From contig VXAA01006474.1 of assembly GCA_013399115.1 (NCBI GenBank), positions 1 through 64,000 of the forward strand: a stretch of 64,000 bases of DNA. Direction: 5' to 3'. The notes below the pieces were generated by a model. That model did not search any database. It was not told the DNA's origin and saw only the letters and a list, made by a program, of their open reading frames with translations. Source of the DNA: Anseranas semipalmata. Its lineage: Eukaryota > Chordata > Aves > Anseriformes > Anseranatidae. A program made the position numbers and the translations under genes. This document shows positions 35,176-47,740 of the stretch, piece after piece (position 1 is the first letter of the stretch; every line of letters begins with the position of its first letter).

Positions 35176-38100
35176 CTGAAACGCCTCAGTATGAAAGACT
35201 TAGGAGTAACTTACAGAATGAGGTGGGCAGGGATGTAACTGCAAGTGAGAAAAGGGGTGATTAGAGCCATTAGCAGCCGATGAAGATAATAGACCTAGGT
35301 GCTCCCTCATCAAAGGAGCGTGCTTTTACCACAGTTGTTACGAATAAAGTAGTACCACTGCTACTTTCTCTGTGAATGTGTCCCCGAACATTTTTGTTTT
35401 CATATCTAAAATCATTCTGTCAATACAGGCTAAATGTGCTGTGAAACTGCATTTCTTAGTAAATAAATCATCCACCAAATAAACTTCCTTCAACTTTACC
35501 TGGGAGTAGGGCAGCCATTTTAGAAATCAAGACTACACTTTGCCAACTTGGCAGACACCAGTTTCGCTATTCCAAAAATACAGTGTCCTTAGTGTTGTGC
35601 TCCAGGATTGACTAGTCAGTGCCAGGAATGAGTGTTTCTTGCTGCTGAAGAGATCCTCTAACTGATCAGCTGCATAATAGATAAAATGAATGAAAGGGTG
35701 TATTTACACAGCAGCTTGATGGCCTCTTCGTTAATCAATCCTTGGGATGCCTTTGAGGTCAGACTGCTCTAGGCAATATACATTGCCTTTTTCCCTCTTT
35801 GACACCGTTTACATACTCTTTCCTTAATTAACTGAGTTACGCATGTGTATTTTCCCCATGGGGCAGGTGCGCTGGCTAGGTGCCATTCATCTGAAAAAGT
35901 GTTCAAAATGCTTGCGTATAAACTAACATCTGGGCAGCTTGTTTTCACTGACCACATACTTCAGGAGGGATTTTTAAACAAGGACTGATAGAGTTTCCCT
36001 TTTCATTTTTCTCTACCGTGTAATGGAATAGCACGTCTTAAGTAACTGAATACCTTTTACTGCATTCAGCAGGGAGTGGTTGGCATCACTTTACAGGAAA
36101 TGGAGAAAGTGGGGGGTTTAATAGCATAGTCTTGGAGAATTACCTCAACATCATTTGAGTTAGTTCCTTTGCTTTAAAAATTGCTGCATTAAATAGTCTG
36201 CTAAATATGCTGTCGTTCAAAAGGACCGTTCCTACACAAGAATCAAACACAAAATTGTTGTTGTACAGAGTCACAGTCTTATGGGAGGGAATGTGAATTA
36301 AAAAGATAGTTATTACTACCAATGTTAACTGTAATGTATGCGGACTCTCACAAGAAAAGCTTGAAATTTATAACTTCAGGTTTATGTTAATCATGCTATT
36401 CTTAACTTATGAAAAGGGCACTTGTACACATGCATTCAAGCATGTGTTCTTAAAAACAGTTGCACAAAAACTGTAAAATTATACAAGTGTGTATTGACAT
36501 AAATAAGTTCCTCAACTCTTCTGCCAGCAACATGCTTGCACTTTACCCAAAGGGTGAAGGGAATAGTTTTTTTCATGAACTCCGTGGCATTTTGAATCAT
36601 CTCTACTTCTGTTTAGCACTATGTTATAGCAAAATTATGCCCTGAAGATTTGACCCCATCCTCAGTCCTCACTTTTGATTCATTCTGTTCCATTCCTGCT
36701 CAGTCTGTTCCCTCTTAAACTTTCCTACTACTGCACTAGGCTTGGACTCATTTCATGACTGCGAGCAAGGAGTTTTAAAAAAAAGTCATCCCTGTGACAA
36801 TCCCCATTTTTTTCTACTAAAGGTTAGACGGATCTCTTGATTAATTAAAATTAACTCTTTCTCAGAGGAGATATTGCTACTTATAGTCGTTCTTCTTGTT
36901 GACAGAGGAAGGACAGTGCAGTAATAATATGATTAACATTAAGACAAATCTGGGTGAATGAGGAAGCTTTAAAATTTTATTGTGAAGTAAAGGAAATAAG
37001 AAAATATTTGTCTTACACATACTGGAAACTCTATAAAAATGTAAGCAAAATCTTCAAAGCAAAACCCACCAAAATGAGTAGATAGAAACTCCAGTGAATT
37101 TGAAGGGCTGACCAGACCCAAATATAAATACGTATATGGCTTTGTGGAAGGAAGACAATGGCAAAGAAAAGGTTTCGCTCTTCTGGATAATATTTCAGTG
37201 CGTTGATGTGAACAGTTAAACTCTATGATTGGCAAAGCAGTTTAGTGGACTGAAATTAAAACTTGTTTTATATACTATGGAATAATAGTAAAAAAAATTA
37301 ACATACAAACCATTTTTGTATATATTTGCTAAATTGAGAACATTGTTTTAAATTTGGAAGAATCTGATTCTTTTTTTTTTCTTTCTTTCTTCTTTTCATC
37401 TTGAACAGAAATAGTAGCTGTTAGGTTGTCACAGAGATTTTTTGTTTGTTTGTTTTGTTTTGTGACATAATATGATCCAGAAGGTGACATCCCAGCAAAG
37501 TATTTCTCCTATATGCCTTCCTCAACGACATAGTATTTGCCAACTAATACAACTTATCTGGCCTTAAATATGAATTTCCAAAGGTAGCTGGCATCACTCC
37601 TTCATCTAACTAGGGTTATTTCTGACCCACTTCATTCTCTTACTGCTTTATTGTTCTCTTTCTCATGTGGATTGCAGCCGATACCCTTGACTAAGGTCAT
37701 GGGTCTAAGACTAAACTAACATGTTTTGAGGTAGCAGGATTCATATATCAAGTTTTGAAATGAATTTGTTCCTCAACTTTAACAGTTTTTATAACTGCCT
37801 TTGCTGTACAGGTTGGTTGGTCCCAGCTTATGAACGTGACATTACCTACAATGTAAAAAGTAAAAATGAGTGAAGTTCAATTTCTTTTTTATAATATTCC
37901 ATACAATAGATGAAATAATATTCCTGATAACTCCTTTCACATCACTTCATGAGTAAAGAATATACATTGAGCAGACAATACTTGTAAGACTTCTTATCTG
38001 CTAAAGCAACAAGGACAAATATTTGCCATTGTAAGTAAAAGACAGCAGGTAAGCTTCTGACTTGCTCATTAGGTTTTTCATTCATTAGTTTTTTTATTCA

Positions 38101-41100
38101 TATTACCTGTGTGATATTCATTGTTTCCATAAAAAATGGTTGTTCTCTTATTCCCTCCAACAGCGATACTGTGGTTTTTAGATCTGAATGTGGATATTAG
38201 AAGCTTAAGTTGCTGTGTGGGAAGAGGTACAGCACTGAACTTACATCCTAGGTAAACATGATTAAAGCTGTGGTAAAATACTTCTGTGTTTTCTGCTCTT
38301 TGTCGGCTTTAGGTGCTGAATAGTTTCGTTATAAGGGCTTGTCACCAGACATCTGGGGAAGTGACACTATGTGGTATCCTGTAGTAAAGTTTCACACCTT
38401 CCCATCTTGTCACACACCTTATTTCCTAGGCCTTGGCCATGGTGTGCTCCCACTTCAGAAGCTCTGGAGAAGATAGTCTGTAGTCTGTATCTCCTTCAAT
38501 ACTTTCATCAAAAATAGGAGTAAGAGGGCTTTCTTATCCCTATATGCCTTTTTGCCCTCTGCATGTAATCAATCAAACCTGTTATCTGTGATATGATTTT
38601 ATAAGAGCAGATGTTTGACTCATAGAATAGAAAAATGTTCAGTAATCTACTGAGTGAAAACTACAATATTATCACTTAAAATCTAACCAATATTAAAAAT
38701 ATTTGGCAACAGAGCATAATAAAAATCCATAAAATAAAAAATGGATCTGATTCATTGAACTCAGCAACATTTGGAGAAAAAAGAGCTACAAAATGTAACT
38801 GCGAAAGTCTTTTACAATCTCTATAGGACATCCTTAAAGTTCATGGTTCGTTTGATAAATTTCAGGTGCCACTTCGGTTTAATTACATCAACAGAAAGAT
38901 ACTTAAGTGAAGTTGCAGGAAGATAGCAATTTGCATTGTCTGTAATTTCTTAAACTGCCATGCTTTTGGCATGTCAATCAATAGGACGTGATGTCTGGTT
39001 ATTTGAAGTTCATCATATATCATTTACTGTTGACTGTCACACCATATCCTCAACAGGGCAATCTATTATAGGTGAATTCAATCATATGGCTAGAAGAATG
39101 GGTAGAAATGTATACCTTTATAGTACTGTAAGCATATAACTAATAGCAGAATAAATAATTAGAATAAAAATATACTGCATACCATAGATTTTTCTATAAT
39201 TAGGCTATTCTCTTCACTCATTTAGGAAATAGCTGATTTCTTTTAGTTGTCACAAGTCAGTTACTACCAAACAAAGATAAAATGTAAATATCTTCCTGGT
39301 ATTAACAGATACAACTTTGTGCCCTGATCTGACTTTTCAAAAGCTACCGCCATAATGTTACTGAGACAATACCACAGATTTTTACATGCAAATGCAGAAA
39401 GAACAGTAGACCAAGTAAGGATATGGATCTACCATTCTTTCAAATTCAGTTTCTGGTACATTTTGATAGGTGGCACTATTTTAGAGTGAAATGTCTGGAA
39501 GTTTGGAGTGTACATTGAGGAAATAACACAATACGCTTGTACTGTTCTTGTACTCTTTCCTAAATTGCAACCATTGTAGGAGACCTGTTGTTTCCAGTGA
39601 TGAAAGCTGGTAGCTAAAGAACCACACAGGATACTGCATTATTCTAAAGAAGTAGCTGTTGGTTTGTTTTTGTTTAGTTTTGTTTGTTGTTGTTTTATGT
39701 TCCCCACTCCCTCACATCTAGTAATGTCACACTAGAGTTGACATTACTTCCCATGATGTGAGAACTGTGTATAAAAAAGTTCTCAATCTAGGGACATATC
39801 ACCCATTAAGTGTATCTCTAAGAGCACCTGAAAGCAGAGTAATGCATAAGCCAGAATGAGATTACTTCGTTAGAAATTGAATTAAGGAAAGAAACAGCTG
39901 TGGGAAGGTTTTAGCTTGTTTGAATACAGAACAGGATAAGAGGGAGCCCTTGGTAACTGACAGCCATACCACCTCCCTCTTGGATGGGCTCCAGACTGAA
40001 AGAAGGTCGCAATGCTGAGAGACATTTTATAAAATTTTCTGAGTCACTCAAATCTTGCTGTCTACCCAATCAGCTGAAACGTTTTTATTGCTACTCCATA
40101 CTCCCTCCACCTTTTTCTATCTACATCCATCACACTATTTTCAGCAGCTTCCACACTTAGCTGTTTCCTTTTCCCCTTCAATATTGAGGAAGGTGTACCT
40201 GCTCAGTTTTTTGTAACTTAATTTTCTTTGAAGGTGGCAAACTGGGAAGGAAAAAAAATAACAAAGATTTCAACTTTTGCAAGAATATAAATTGAAATGT
40301 TGAGTAGTTTTAAGCCACGTTCATGTGAAGTTGTCAGACCATATGGGGTTCCTGCTCTCCCACAAAGACAATTCTGAGGATCTCTGTCTCGTTTAAATTA
40401 GTCAGTAGCTTGGTACTAATGGATACCGGGGATAATATCAAGCCACAGAAAGATATCTGATGCTCAGATAGCTCAGGAGAGCTGCTTTGCTATGTTCCAA
40501 CAAAAAAGTTCATTGGTAGAGGTTTCCAAGCTGATGAATCAGCTTATTTGGTTGAGATGGCCTAATTGCACCATGACTTCAACAGAAAAAATGTGGAACT
40601 TCCAAAAGAATCCTCTCGGACAGACAACATTCTTTTTCATTGATTTCTCAGGGCTCATCTGATTGCAAGTTCATGATTGAAAGGCTTTTATGGTCCATGA
40701 CCCCAAAGGTGCCAACCATGTAGACTGAGGTCCAGGAGTCTGCTAACATCAACAGATCTAAAAGAGCTACTTAAAAAAAAAAATAAAAAAAAAATCCAAA
40801 GTTGTGGGACGGTAGGTAACGAATTCCTATGTGAAATGGAGTTACTTTTCTCAGTTAACAGACTCATTTTACTAGCCTTATATGAAGACGCAGATTCTCA
40901 TGCACTGATTCAGCACCCCTAGTTTGCTGACCACATGGGAAAGAATAAGCATTCGTGAGGCCACTGTGTTAGAACATATAACTTTGGGGGTTAGACAAGG
41001 CAAAGCCCTTTCAACAGCTTCCCTGAACTGATATTGAGGCAGAAGAACCAGGAACAGTCTGAAACAAGGAAAAAACACTATGAAGGCGCTGGCTTATTAT

Positions 41101-41164
41101 CTATAACTTTCTGGTCTGCTGCCAAGTGGTGAGTAACGATGAAGTGACTGGGTCAGAAGCAGTA
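35176..41164. other. AT-rich noncoding DNA, no gene recognised
   Basis: A long gene-free stretch. It holds a 7-bp inverted repeat AAAGTAG/CTACTTT at 35346-35367, T-rich tracts near 37372-37392, and GTTT-type tracts at 37441-37464 and 39661-39697. An interrupted A run lies at 40771-40793. Open frames are rare and short between 37.3 and 40.8 kb. No dispersed repeat could be recognised. Confidence 0.55.
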
Positions 41165-41480
41165 GCTTGCTGTGCTGATTTGAAAGCATAAGCTTCTGAG
41201 GTCTCCAGCCTAGTGCCTCTGAAAGTGGTAGACTTTGTCATGCGTCCTTGAGGTCACCAGCTCATCAGTATATTGAATACTGCACTGATGTCAAAGCATG
41301 GGCCTCTCTGGAGAACTGACTCAGGCCTTCTGTCTTGCTGGACTGATGTCAAAACTTCTGTAGGATCAAGCTGGACAAAAGCCAAGGAATAGGCTCTTGT
41401 AGAATTACTGGCACATCCCCTTGAATTTTCTGGGTTTATGTCAAGATACTGACAAGGCCATTCTGTTTCCCTTAGCTTCT
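41165..41480 (+). repeat. Degenerate minisatellite, unit ~57 bp
   Basis: The words CTGATTTGAAAGCAT (41175), CTGATGTCAAAGCAT (41285) and CTGATGTCAAAACTT (41343) recur at spacings of about 110 and 58 bases. Each is followed by a second similar block: GCTTCTGAGGTCTCCAGCC (41192), GCCTCTCTGGAGAACTGAC (41302) and ACTTCTGTAGGATCAAGCTG. Weaker cousins lie near 41231 (GACTTTGTCATGC) and 41434 (GGTTTATGTCAAGA). I read this as four to five eroded tandem copies. Confidence 0.6.
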
Positions 41481-43088
41481 GTGGAGGAGAGCGTGTAGTA
41501 GGGTATCCATTTTATTATGCAGAAATTGCATTTAAGCAGAAGATTCTTACTCTTTTTCTCCTCTACAGAGGATCTCACAGTAGCAGAGGTGGAACAGACA
41601 CTAGATTTTTGGTCCTGACCTGGGTAACTCTCCTTATATAAAGTACTGATCTGTTACATCTGTTAGTGTGGAGGGAGAGGGATCAGGATTCTCACATCAA
41701 CAATATTTGACAGCTTCTCTAATTGCTCCCTCCACCTGATAAGTTTCTAGTTTCCACTGCTTGAAATGAAACAGTAGGAAATAACTACAGTTGCATTCAT
41801 GAATAAGGAAACGATGCCCCACCCAAGGCATTAAAATAAGATGGAGATAATTATTCTTCTTGGAGTTATAATGAGAAATTTATCCCTGTCTAACATGCAC
41901 CCTATGAAAATTTTGTTTAATATAAATTCCTCCCCATGTCCTGTGAAAGCTGTAGGTTGCGATTAACAAAACACAACGTTCTTATCGCATCAGATCATCA
42001 TTACAAGGAAAGAGTAAGACTATTATAAGCTTTTTATATAACAGAAGAATATTATGAGTTCTTCTGAGCTTTCAAGAATATTATTTTAGGATATGAAAGT
42101 TCCTGATTATACACACTGGCAAATATCTATATTCCAAAAAAATCATTTGAAGTGATGCAACAGTGCCAGATTCCTGACAGCAATGAGTCCAACATTACAT
42201 TGTATTGAGGAATAGAGAGAACATAGTCCTTTTGACAAGAGTGCTTAAAGAAACTGATAACAGCACAAAGTGGTGCTTGAGACAAAAGGCTACCTACTAT
42301 TCTAACTAGATTTCATATTTCAGAAGTTCCTAAAAGTGACCTGAGATTCTGTGTGCCATTGTCTGAAGTGGCAACAGCAAGTGACAGAAGCCCCCCTGAA
42401 AGCTAGTAAATTTATGCTATTATCTATATTTTTAAAAGCATTTAAGCACCTATGATGAAGGACTTATGGGCTTCACACTTTTAAAGATCTAGTCCTAAGT
42501 CACTTCTGAAATTAGAACTTAACATCCTAAGTGATTTGGATGCTTTTGAAAAAATTTCTCTTGATATTCCCTATAGGTTATACACATTATGGGCACAGTG
42601 CAATATATTTTTAAGTAGTCTTTGGTATCTTTGCCCCATTTCAGTTAAAAGGGATTAAAAATTGTAGTACAGATGAATTTATTGCAGTTTAGTTTTTAAC
42701 TAAATAGTATACTTGATTTATATTGTTTGAAATCAAATTTAAAAGGATAACAGCTTAACTATATTTAGAAAAATATAGTGCAGTGTTAACAAAGCTAGCT
42801 TCTAGAGCTAATACTTCATCAGCCTGACATATCGCTATAATTTGAATGTGAAACTGTCAGGAAATAAATAACCCATTAAAAAAAAAATCATGTGTTCGTG
42901 CTTTATCCATCAATTGTTTTAAAAACTCAATGCTGAGCAGGGCATTTAGTAGCTCTTCCTCTGTTTACTAGAGCCATCTAAAGTAAGTTTGGCTTGTCTG
43001 AGCAGAAAAGAGGAAAGGATCAGTCTCATTTTTGATTCTGTAGTTGTGTAGTCAACCTCCTCATATTTAAAATGCTAGTTTTATGAGT
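41481..43088. other. AT-rich noncoding DNA
   Basis: No gene or dispersed repeat was recognised between the two minisatellites. Confidence 0.55.
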
Positions 43089-43330
43089 TGTAAACCATAT
43101 TTCCTAATAATTACTATAGATAGAAACATCATTTAGTGTATTTTTACAGGGCTAGTACATTTTGTTCTATTGTAAACCATATTTCCTGATAATTACTATA
43201 GATAGACAAATAATTTAGTATATTTTTATAGGGTTAGTACATTTTTATAGTATGGTAAACCATATTTCCTTATAATTACCAGAGAGAGAAAAATAATTTA
43301 TATTTTTATAGGTTAGTACATTTTTATTAC
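43089..43330 (+). repeat. Minisatellite, three copies of an 82-83 bp unit
   Basis: GTAAACCATATTTCCT starts at 43090, 43172 and 43255, giving periods of 82 and 83 bases. Each unit continues with ATAATTAC, a GATAGA-type stretch, ATTTAGTGTATTTTTA or a close variant, and ends in AGTACATTTT. The third unit is shortened and carries AGAGAGAGAAA in place of the GATAGA-type stretch. Units 2 and 3 differ by few substitutions. Confidence 0.9.
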
Positions 43331-44349
43331 TGTACAATTTCTGCAGATTAAGTACTTTGTACTTTTTCTTTTTAAAGCAGTCACATTTCCTCAGTAACCA
43401 CTTTTTTATTATTTATATAATTTACAGATGATGGCTTCTTAAACTTGTTTTCCCTATTTTGCATTTCGAAGTTTCTATATAAATGTATGTGCTGCTAATT
43501 TTGAAGGAAGAACAAAGCATCTGTGAGACACTGTAGAAGTTAATGACATTGTTAAAATGATGACAGATTGCTTTAATGGTAGATATGCACTTAATTGGAG
43601 GAAGTATAACAAAATGTGCTATTTCATACTACTAAAAAGAGTCAGTCAGGAGCCATCACCCATTTACAGTCTTGTCTTCACCCAAATCACAATGCATGTA
43701 CAGTGTGATAACTGATAGACATTGCTAGGCATGTATTCATGTACTGTACATTCATTCCGACAACCCATTAAATAGTGTTTGTTAACCTTTAATTCAGATG
43801 TCTGCAATAAGATAATACAATGTAAAACACAAGTCAATGGAGGGTCGTAAAGCTGTTTCTGCTACAGTTTTTATTAGCCTGTTATTCAGTGCTGAATGCA
43901 GCTACACCCTGAAGCAAGTCTTGTATAAAAGTACAATGTCAATATATTATGATACAAACTCAACCTATAAAATCAATGACAAGTATTATGTCTGTTGCTA
44001 TCACCTACTAAAATATAGATACTGTTTTTAATGGATGCAGTGGTGCTAGGCTCAACATCATTGTGCTATTAAACTTAACCCCTTAGGCATGAAACACACT
44101 TACAGGGCTCCTGGACAATGACTGCTTATTGTAGGGTGTTGCAACAATCAAGACAGCATATGTAAGCGTAAGACCACAGAATATGTAAGTGTCAAATCCC
44201 CTTTAAAAGGCTGATGAAGCAAAATAGATTTCCAATCTACACAATGGTGTGATTCTCCATTGCATTCCACTTAATAAACTTAATCTGTAAAAAAAGGGGA
44301 CCATCTATCCAAGTGTTCATATTTTGATTAAGAACTGAATAGAAAGTTT
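43331..44349. other. AT-rich noncoding DNA
   Basis: No element was recognised. A 64-codon frame at 43837-44031 starts with a hydrophobic stretch, but it has no family resemblance and lies in AT-rich DNA, so it is not called a gene. Confidence 0.5.
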
Positions 44350-45076
44350 ACTTGTAAATTTTGAAAATGGAATCAAGCTGAGGAGCATGTTGAGTATTTT
44401 GGAGAACATGGTTAGAATTCAAAGAGAGAAATTGCAAGAAGGATCTGAAATCAATAGCATATAATTCAATATGAGAAACTGCAAAGTACTAAGGGGAAAT
44501 CTCCCCTTTACCCCTACCTGACTGCATAAATAAAAATGGGGCAAAAACTAGAAGTGACAATAATACTGTGTAGAATCCAAGCTGAAAAAAAAGTCAGCAA
44601 AATTATGCTATTAAAAAAAAAAAAAAAGACACGTCATCCTATAACATACCACTAAAGTAGTTGAATGTAAGACCAGAAGCAAGTATTACTCTCTACTAAA
44701 CACCGATGAGTTTGCAACTGGAATACTGTGTCCAGTTTTGAGTAGCACAGGGTTAAAGATAGGGAAGAAAGATAAAGATGGGATAGAAACTCTAGAAAGT
44801 GGCAAGAAAAGTCATGGGAGGCCTTGTGGAATATAAGATCTATAAAGACAGATTGCATGAGAAAAGAAAGAACTAATCTGCAACTGTGTAGTTTCAGACT
44901 TTCCTATATAAGGAAAACTGTTCTAGTGTCAAAGATAGTTTAAGTAGGACAGGTCACCTGGAGATTTAGAAAATGGTGTAGATAAACATTTATATACATA
45001 TACTTACTCACTCTAGAGAAATGGCTTAGATATTCTAAAAGTCTGTGTCAACCCAGCATTTCTATGATTCTGTGAA
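44350..45076 (+). mobile_element. Old, degraded CR1 LINE fragment
   Basis: Recognisable CR1 phrases occur in the right order: GGATCTGAAATCAATAGCAT near 44440, CTGGAATACTGTGTCCAGTT (44718-44737) with TTGAGTAGCACAG following, then the terminus CAACCCAGCATTTCTATGAT (45049-45068) with TCTGTGA after it. Between them the sequence is heavily mutated, with an A run at 44612-44627. No frame is open. Divergence is far greater than in the copies at 17.0 and 30.6 kb. Confidence 0.85.
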
Positions 45077-45360
45077 ATCAGACCTAAATTGCTTCTAACT
45101 CAGAACTGGTAAACAAAAACTCCTGTAGGACAAAAAGAATCAGAGCCCTGTAAAAGTAGTTTTACCAACTGATATTCTTACAACTATTTACTGTATCTAA
45201 AGTAATGAAGTAACTACCAGTAATACAAGATTTAGAAGGATTTCATTCAGAAGAGGCAAATACCTGTAGAATTTAGTGCTACTGCATGCTGTACCTTTTT
45301 GATTTGTCTTGTTCCTGTATTATACACCACACAGTATTACTGTTGGTTGGAGAAAGTGGG
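45077..45360. other. AT-rich noncoding spacer
   Basis: Nothing recognised between the CR1 relic and the candidate regulatory segment. Confidence 0.5.
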
Positions 45361-45640
45361 TCATTTCTCACAGTGATGTAACTATTAGCTGTGCATTTAT
45401 TGATGTCACAGCTGCTGTGTGCTCTGCTCTTTCAATGTTATTTTCATATTTAACTGATGGCAGGCTTATTTGCTATACACTCTGAATTGGATAGTGTGGA
45501 AAGTCCATGTTATTATCACACGATATGAAAATAGTTGTGCAATAATTGATGGATGAAGTAATTCATTATGAATATGATGTAATGCAATAGACACCATGAT
45601 TTAATCATTGGAAGAGGGGGTCTATGGAGACCACACAAAG
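45361..45640. promoter_or_regulatory. Candidate enhancer with C/EBP-ATF-like words
   Basis: TTGTGCAA (45535-45542) matches the C/EBP palindrome type. TGATGTAATGCAAT (45575-45588) resembles composite C/EBP-ATF sites. Several AATTGAT/TAATTCATTA homeodomain-like words lie around them, and no repeat signature is visible. Motif matches of this length arise often by chance, so this is only a lead. Confidence 0.2.
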
Positions 45641-47559
45641 GTATCAAAGTCATTCCCATGATAAATAGCATGTGATAAGCTGTTTAGAAAACCATAATGC
45701 AAGCCACAGAAAAATGTACAGATGGGAGGCATACAAATTCCTTGAATGGAAAGCAATTGACTCGTAAGAACCAAAGAAGAGATAGTCTAATAAGGAGGAA
45801 GAGAAAGAGCAATGCCCGTGGATCTGTCACTCTCTTAAAAAATGATCTTGTTTTATCGGCATATTTGTTAGGAATAAAACTTACTTGCTTGATCATCATT
45901 CACAAAGCATTTTACTTGCTATTTACTTGGGACAAGAGTCTAAGAAAATGCTTTTAGGCAGATTTAGGCTGAAGTGTGACCTTTTTTTCTTTTCTTTTGG
46001 TATTTTCTTGCATGGACAATTTTTCTCTAGATTTTTTTTGAATGAGGTCGTAAACCATTTTTAGTTTACTTAAGGTAGTAATTGCACCTTAATTTCAGCT
46101 GCAATGTCTTCTCCTATCAGAGACATTATAATCCTAGATGCTCTGTTTTTGTTAGATATAGGAGATCCTCAGTGCAAACCAAAATTCTATATATGCAATT
46201 TATAATGTGAAAGATAAGAACTGAAAAATTAGTAGAGGGAGGGGAATGGTACTTCTTGCTTTGTAATAGACTTGTCACAGTTCACTGCTACTGTGTCACT
46301 AGTTATCAAACATCAGCACTGCTACTATTCCTCCTCCAGGTCTTTGCATGCCATCAAGCAAGAGGTGAACAACTGGGATTGAATGAAGACAAAATGACTA
46401 GGTTATCCTGATATAAGAGGCTTCAATGAGAAAATCACCAAAGATTTCCAGAAACAGCTTAAATATTACCAAAGTCAGCAGTGAGACTAGCAAAGAGTAA
46501 AAGCGTTTGCTCTTGATCTGCTGCCATGTTTCATTGCAGAGAATATAGTCATCCAAAGGAGAAGAATCATATCCTTTCCAAGCAGAAAATATGTTCCCAG
46601 TGTTATTTTCAGATTTCATTTACAGTACCTGCTAATCAATGTAAGCCTTGTTTTCAGAGAAACAGCGTGGGGAGCATAGTATCCACTCCAAAATATGAAA
46701 ATTCAAATTGCTTCATTCATTTTTCCTGGGAAATGATGGCACTTCAAATATCTTAATTACCCCTAGATTGCCCATCAAAGAACAGTCAGCATCCCCAGGA
46801 TCTGTAAACTCTTTGTTGGGAAAAAGAGAGAAATGCATACTGAGATACATGCTTTCTCACTATGCATCATTTTTTCAGCCAGTGCCTAGATATGAGTACT
46901 GTTTGCTTTATTATATGCATTTTCAGGACCTTGTTAAACACACAGCATAAAGTTTGTTCTCGTGAAGAAAAAAATAACCACATATGATTCTTTTCCCCTG
47001 AATCTGAGAGTACAACTAAAATAGCTCATATTGAAGATACTGACCCAGTGGCATCTCCTGGACCTCTCTTCAGGTTTGGCATCGCTCTAGAGGAGATAAC
47101 TGGATGCCAGGAACTATAAGGCACTATTCTTGATGTACTAGGCTTGTCAGCCAGGTCTGAGAGAGAGAGATATCAGTACTCCCGAGGACACATGGAGCTC
47201 CACCTGGCAAGGTGCAGACATATGGTGTCAGAGGATATGGATGCTCAATGTATTCCTATAGAGCAGCCAGGCATCATTTGCTCTAGATAATCAAATATAT
47301 TCTTCATGGGAAAGCTGCAAAGCTAGAGCTTACAGCTTGAAAAGATGAAAAGGGGAAGAGACTGATATAAAAGATTTTTCTTGTTCTGTCACGGACGCGT
47401 TCAGGTCTGGGAGGCAACTCAGCTGCCTCCTGTAAGAAAAATTGCTACATTTACAATTCAGATAGACACACAAACTCTGAATAAACACGTATATTTGGGG
47501 GACTCAGCTAAAGCAGACAAGAACCACAACATCTTTTGAAGTAGGCCCATCACTGATAA
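45641..47559. other. Noncoding DNA, nothing recognised
   Basis: Slightly more GC at 47040-47260. The inverted repeat GGAGGCA/TGCCTCC occurs at 47410-47430, just after the only clustered CpGs (CACGGACGCG, about 47390-47400). Frames of 70-86 codons around 45.7 and 46.5 kb occur on both strands and have no family resemblance. Confidence 0.5.
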
Positions 47560-47740
47560 TTACGAATGTGAGATTATCTACCGCCATTTATTCTTGTAAA
47601 TAATGTCATCTCTTCCAATTAAGATCAACTACTTGTATCTCCTCAATTGCTTTATTAGCATTGTTGTCAAGTTCTGCAGAAGCCTTAATTAAATAGTCAT
47701 CATAATTATGGCTAGTTTCCCAAACGATCAAAGTAAATAA
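47560..47740. promoter_or_regulatory. Candidate conserved noncoding element, homeodomain-site rich
   Basis: A concentrated series of TAAT-type words occurs: GATAATTACG near 47555-47565, CAATTAAG near 47617, CTTAATTAAA near 47685 and CATAATTATG near 47700. Short GC-balanced spacers separate them and no repeat phrase is present. This texture is common in deeply conserved developmental enhancers, but AT-rich DNA yields such words by chance. Confidence 0.2.
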
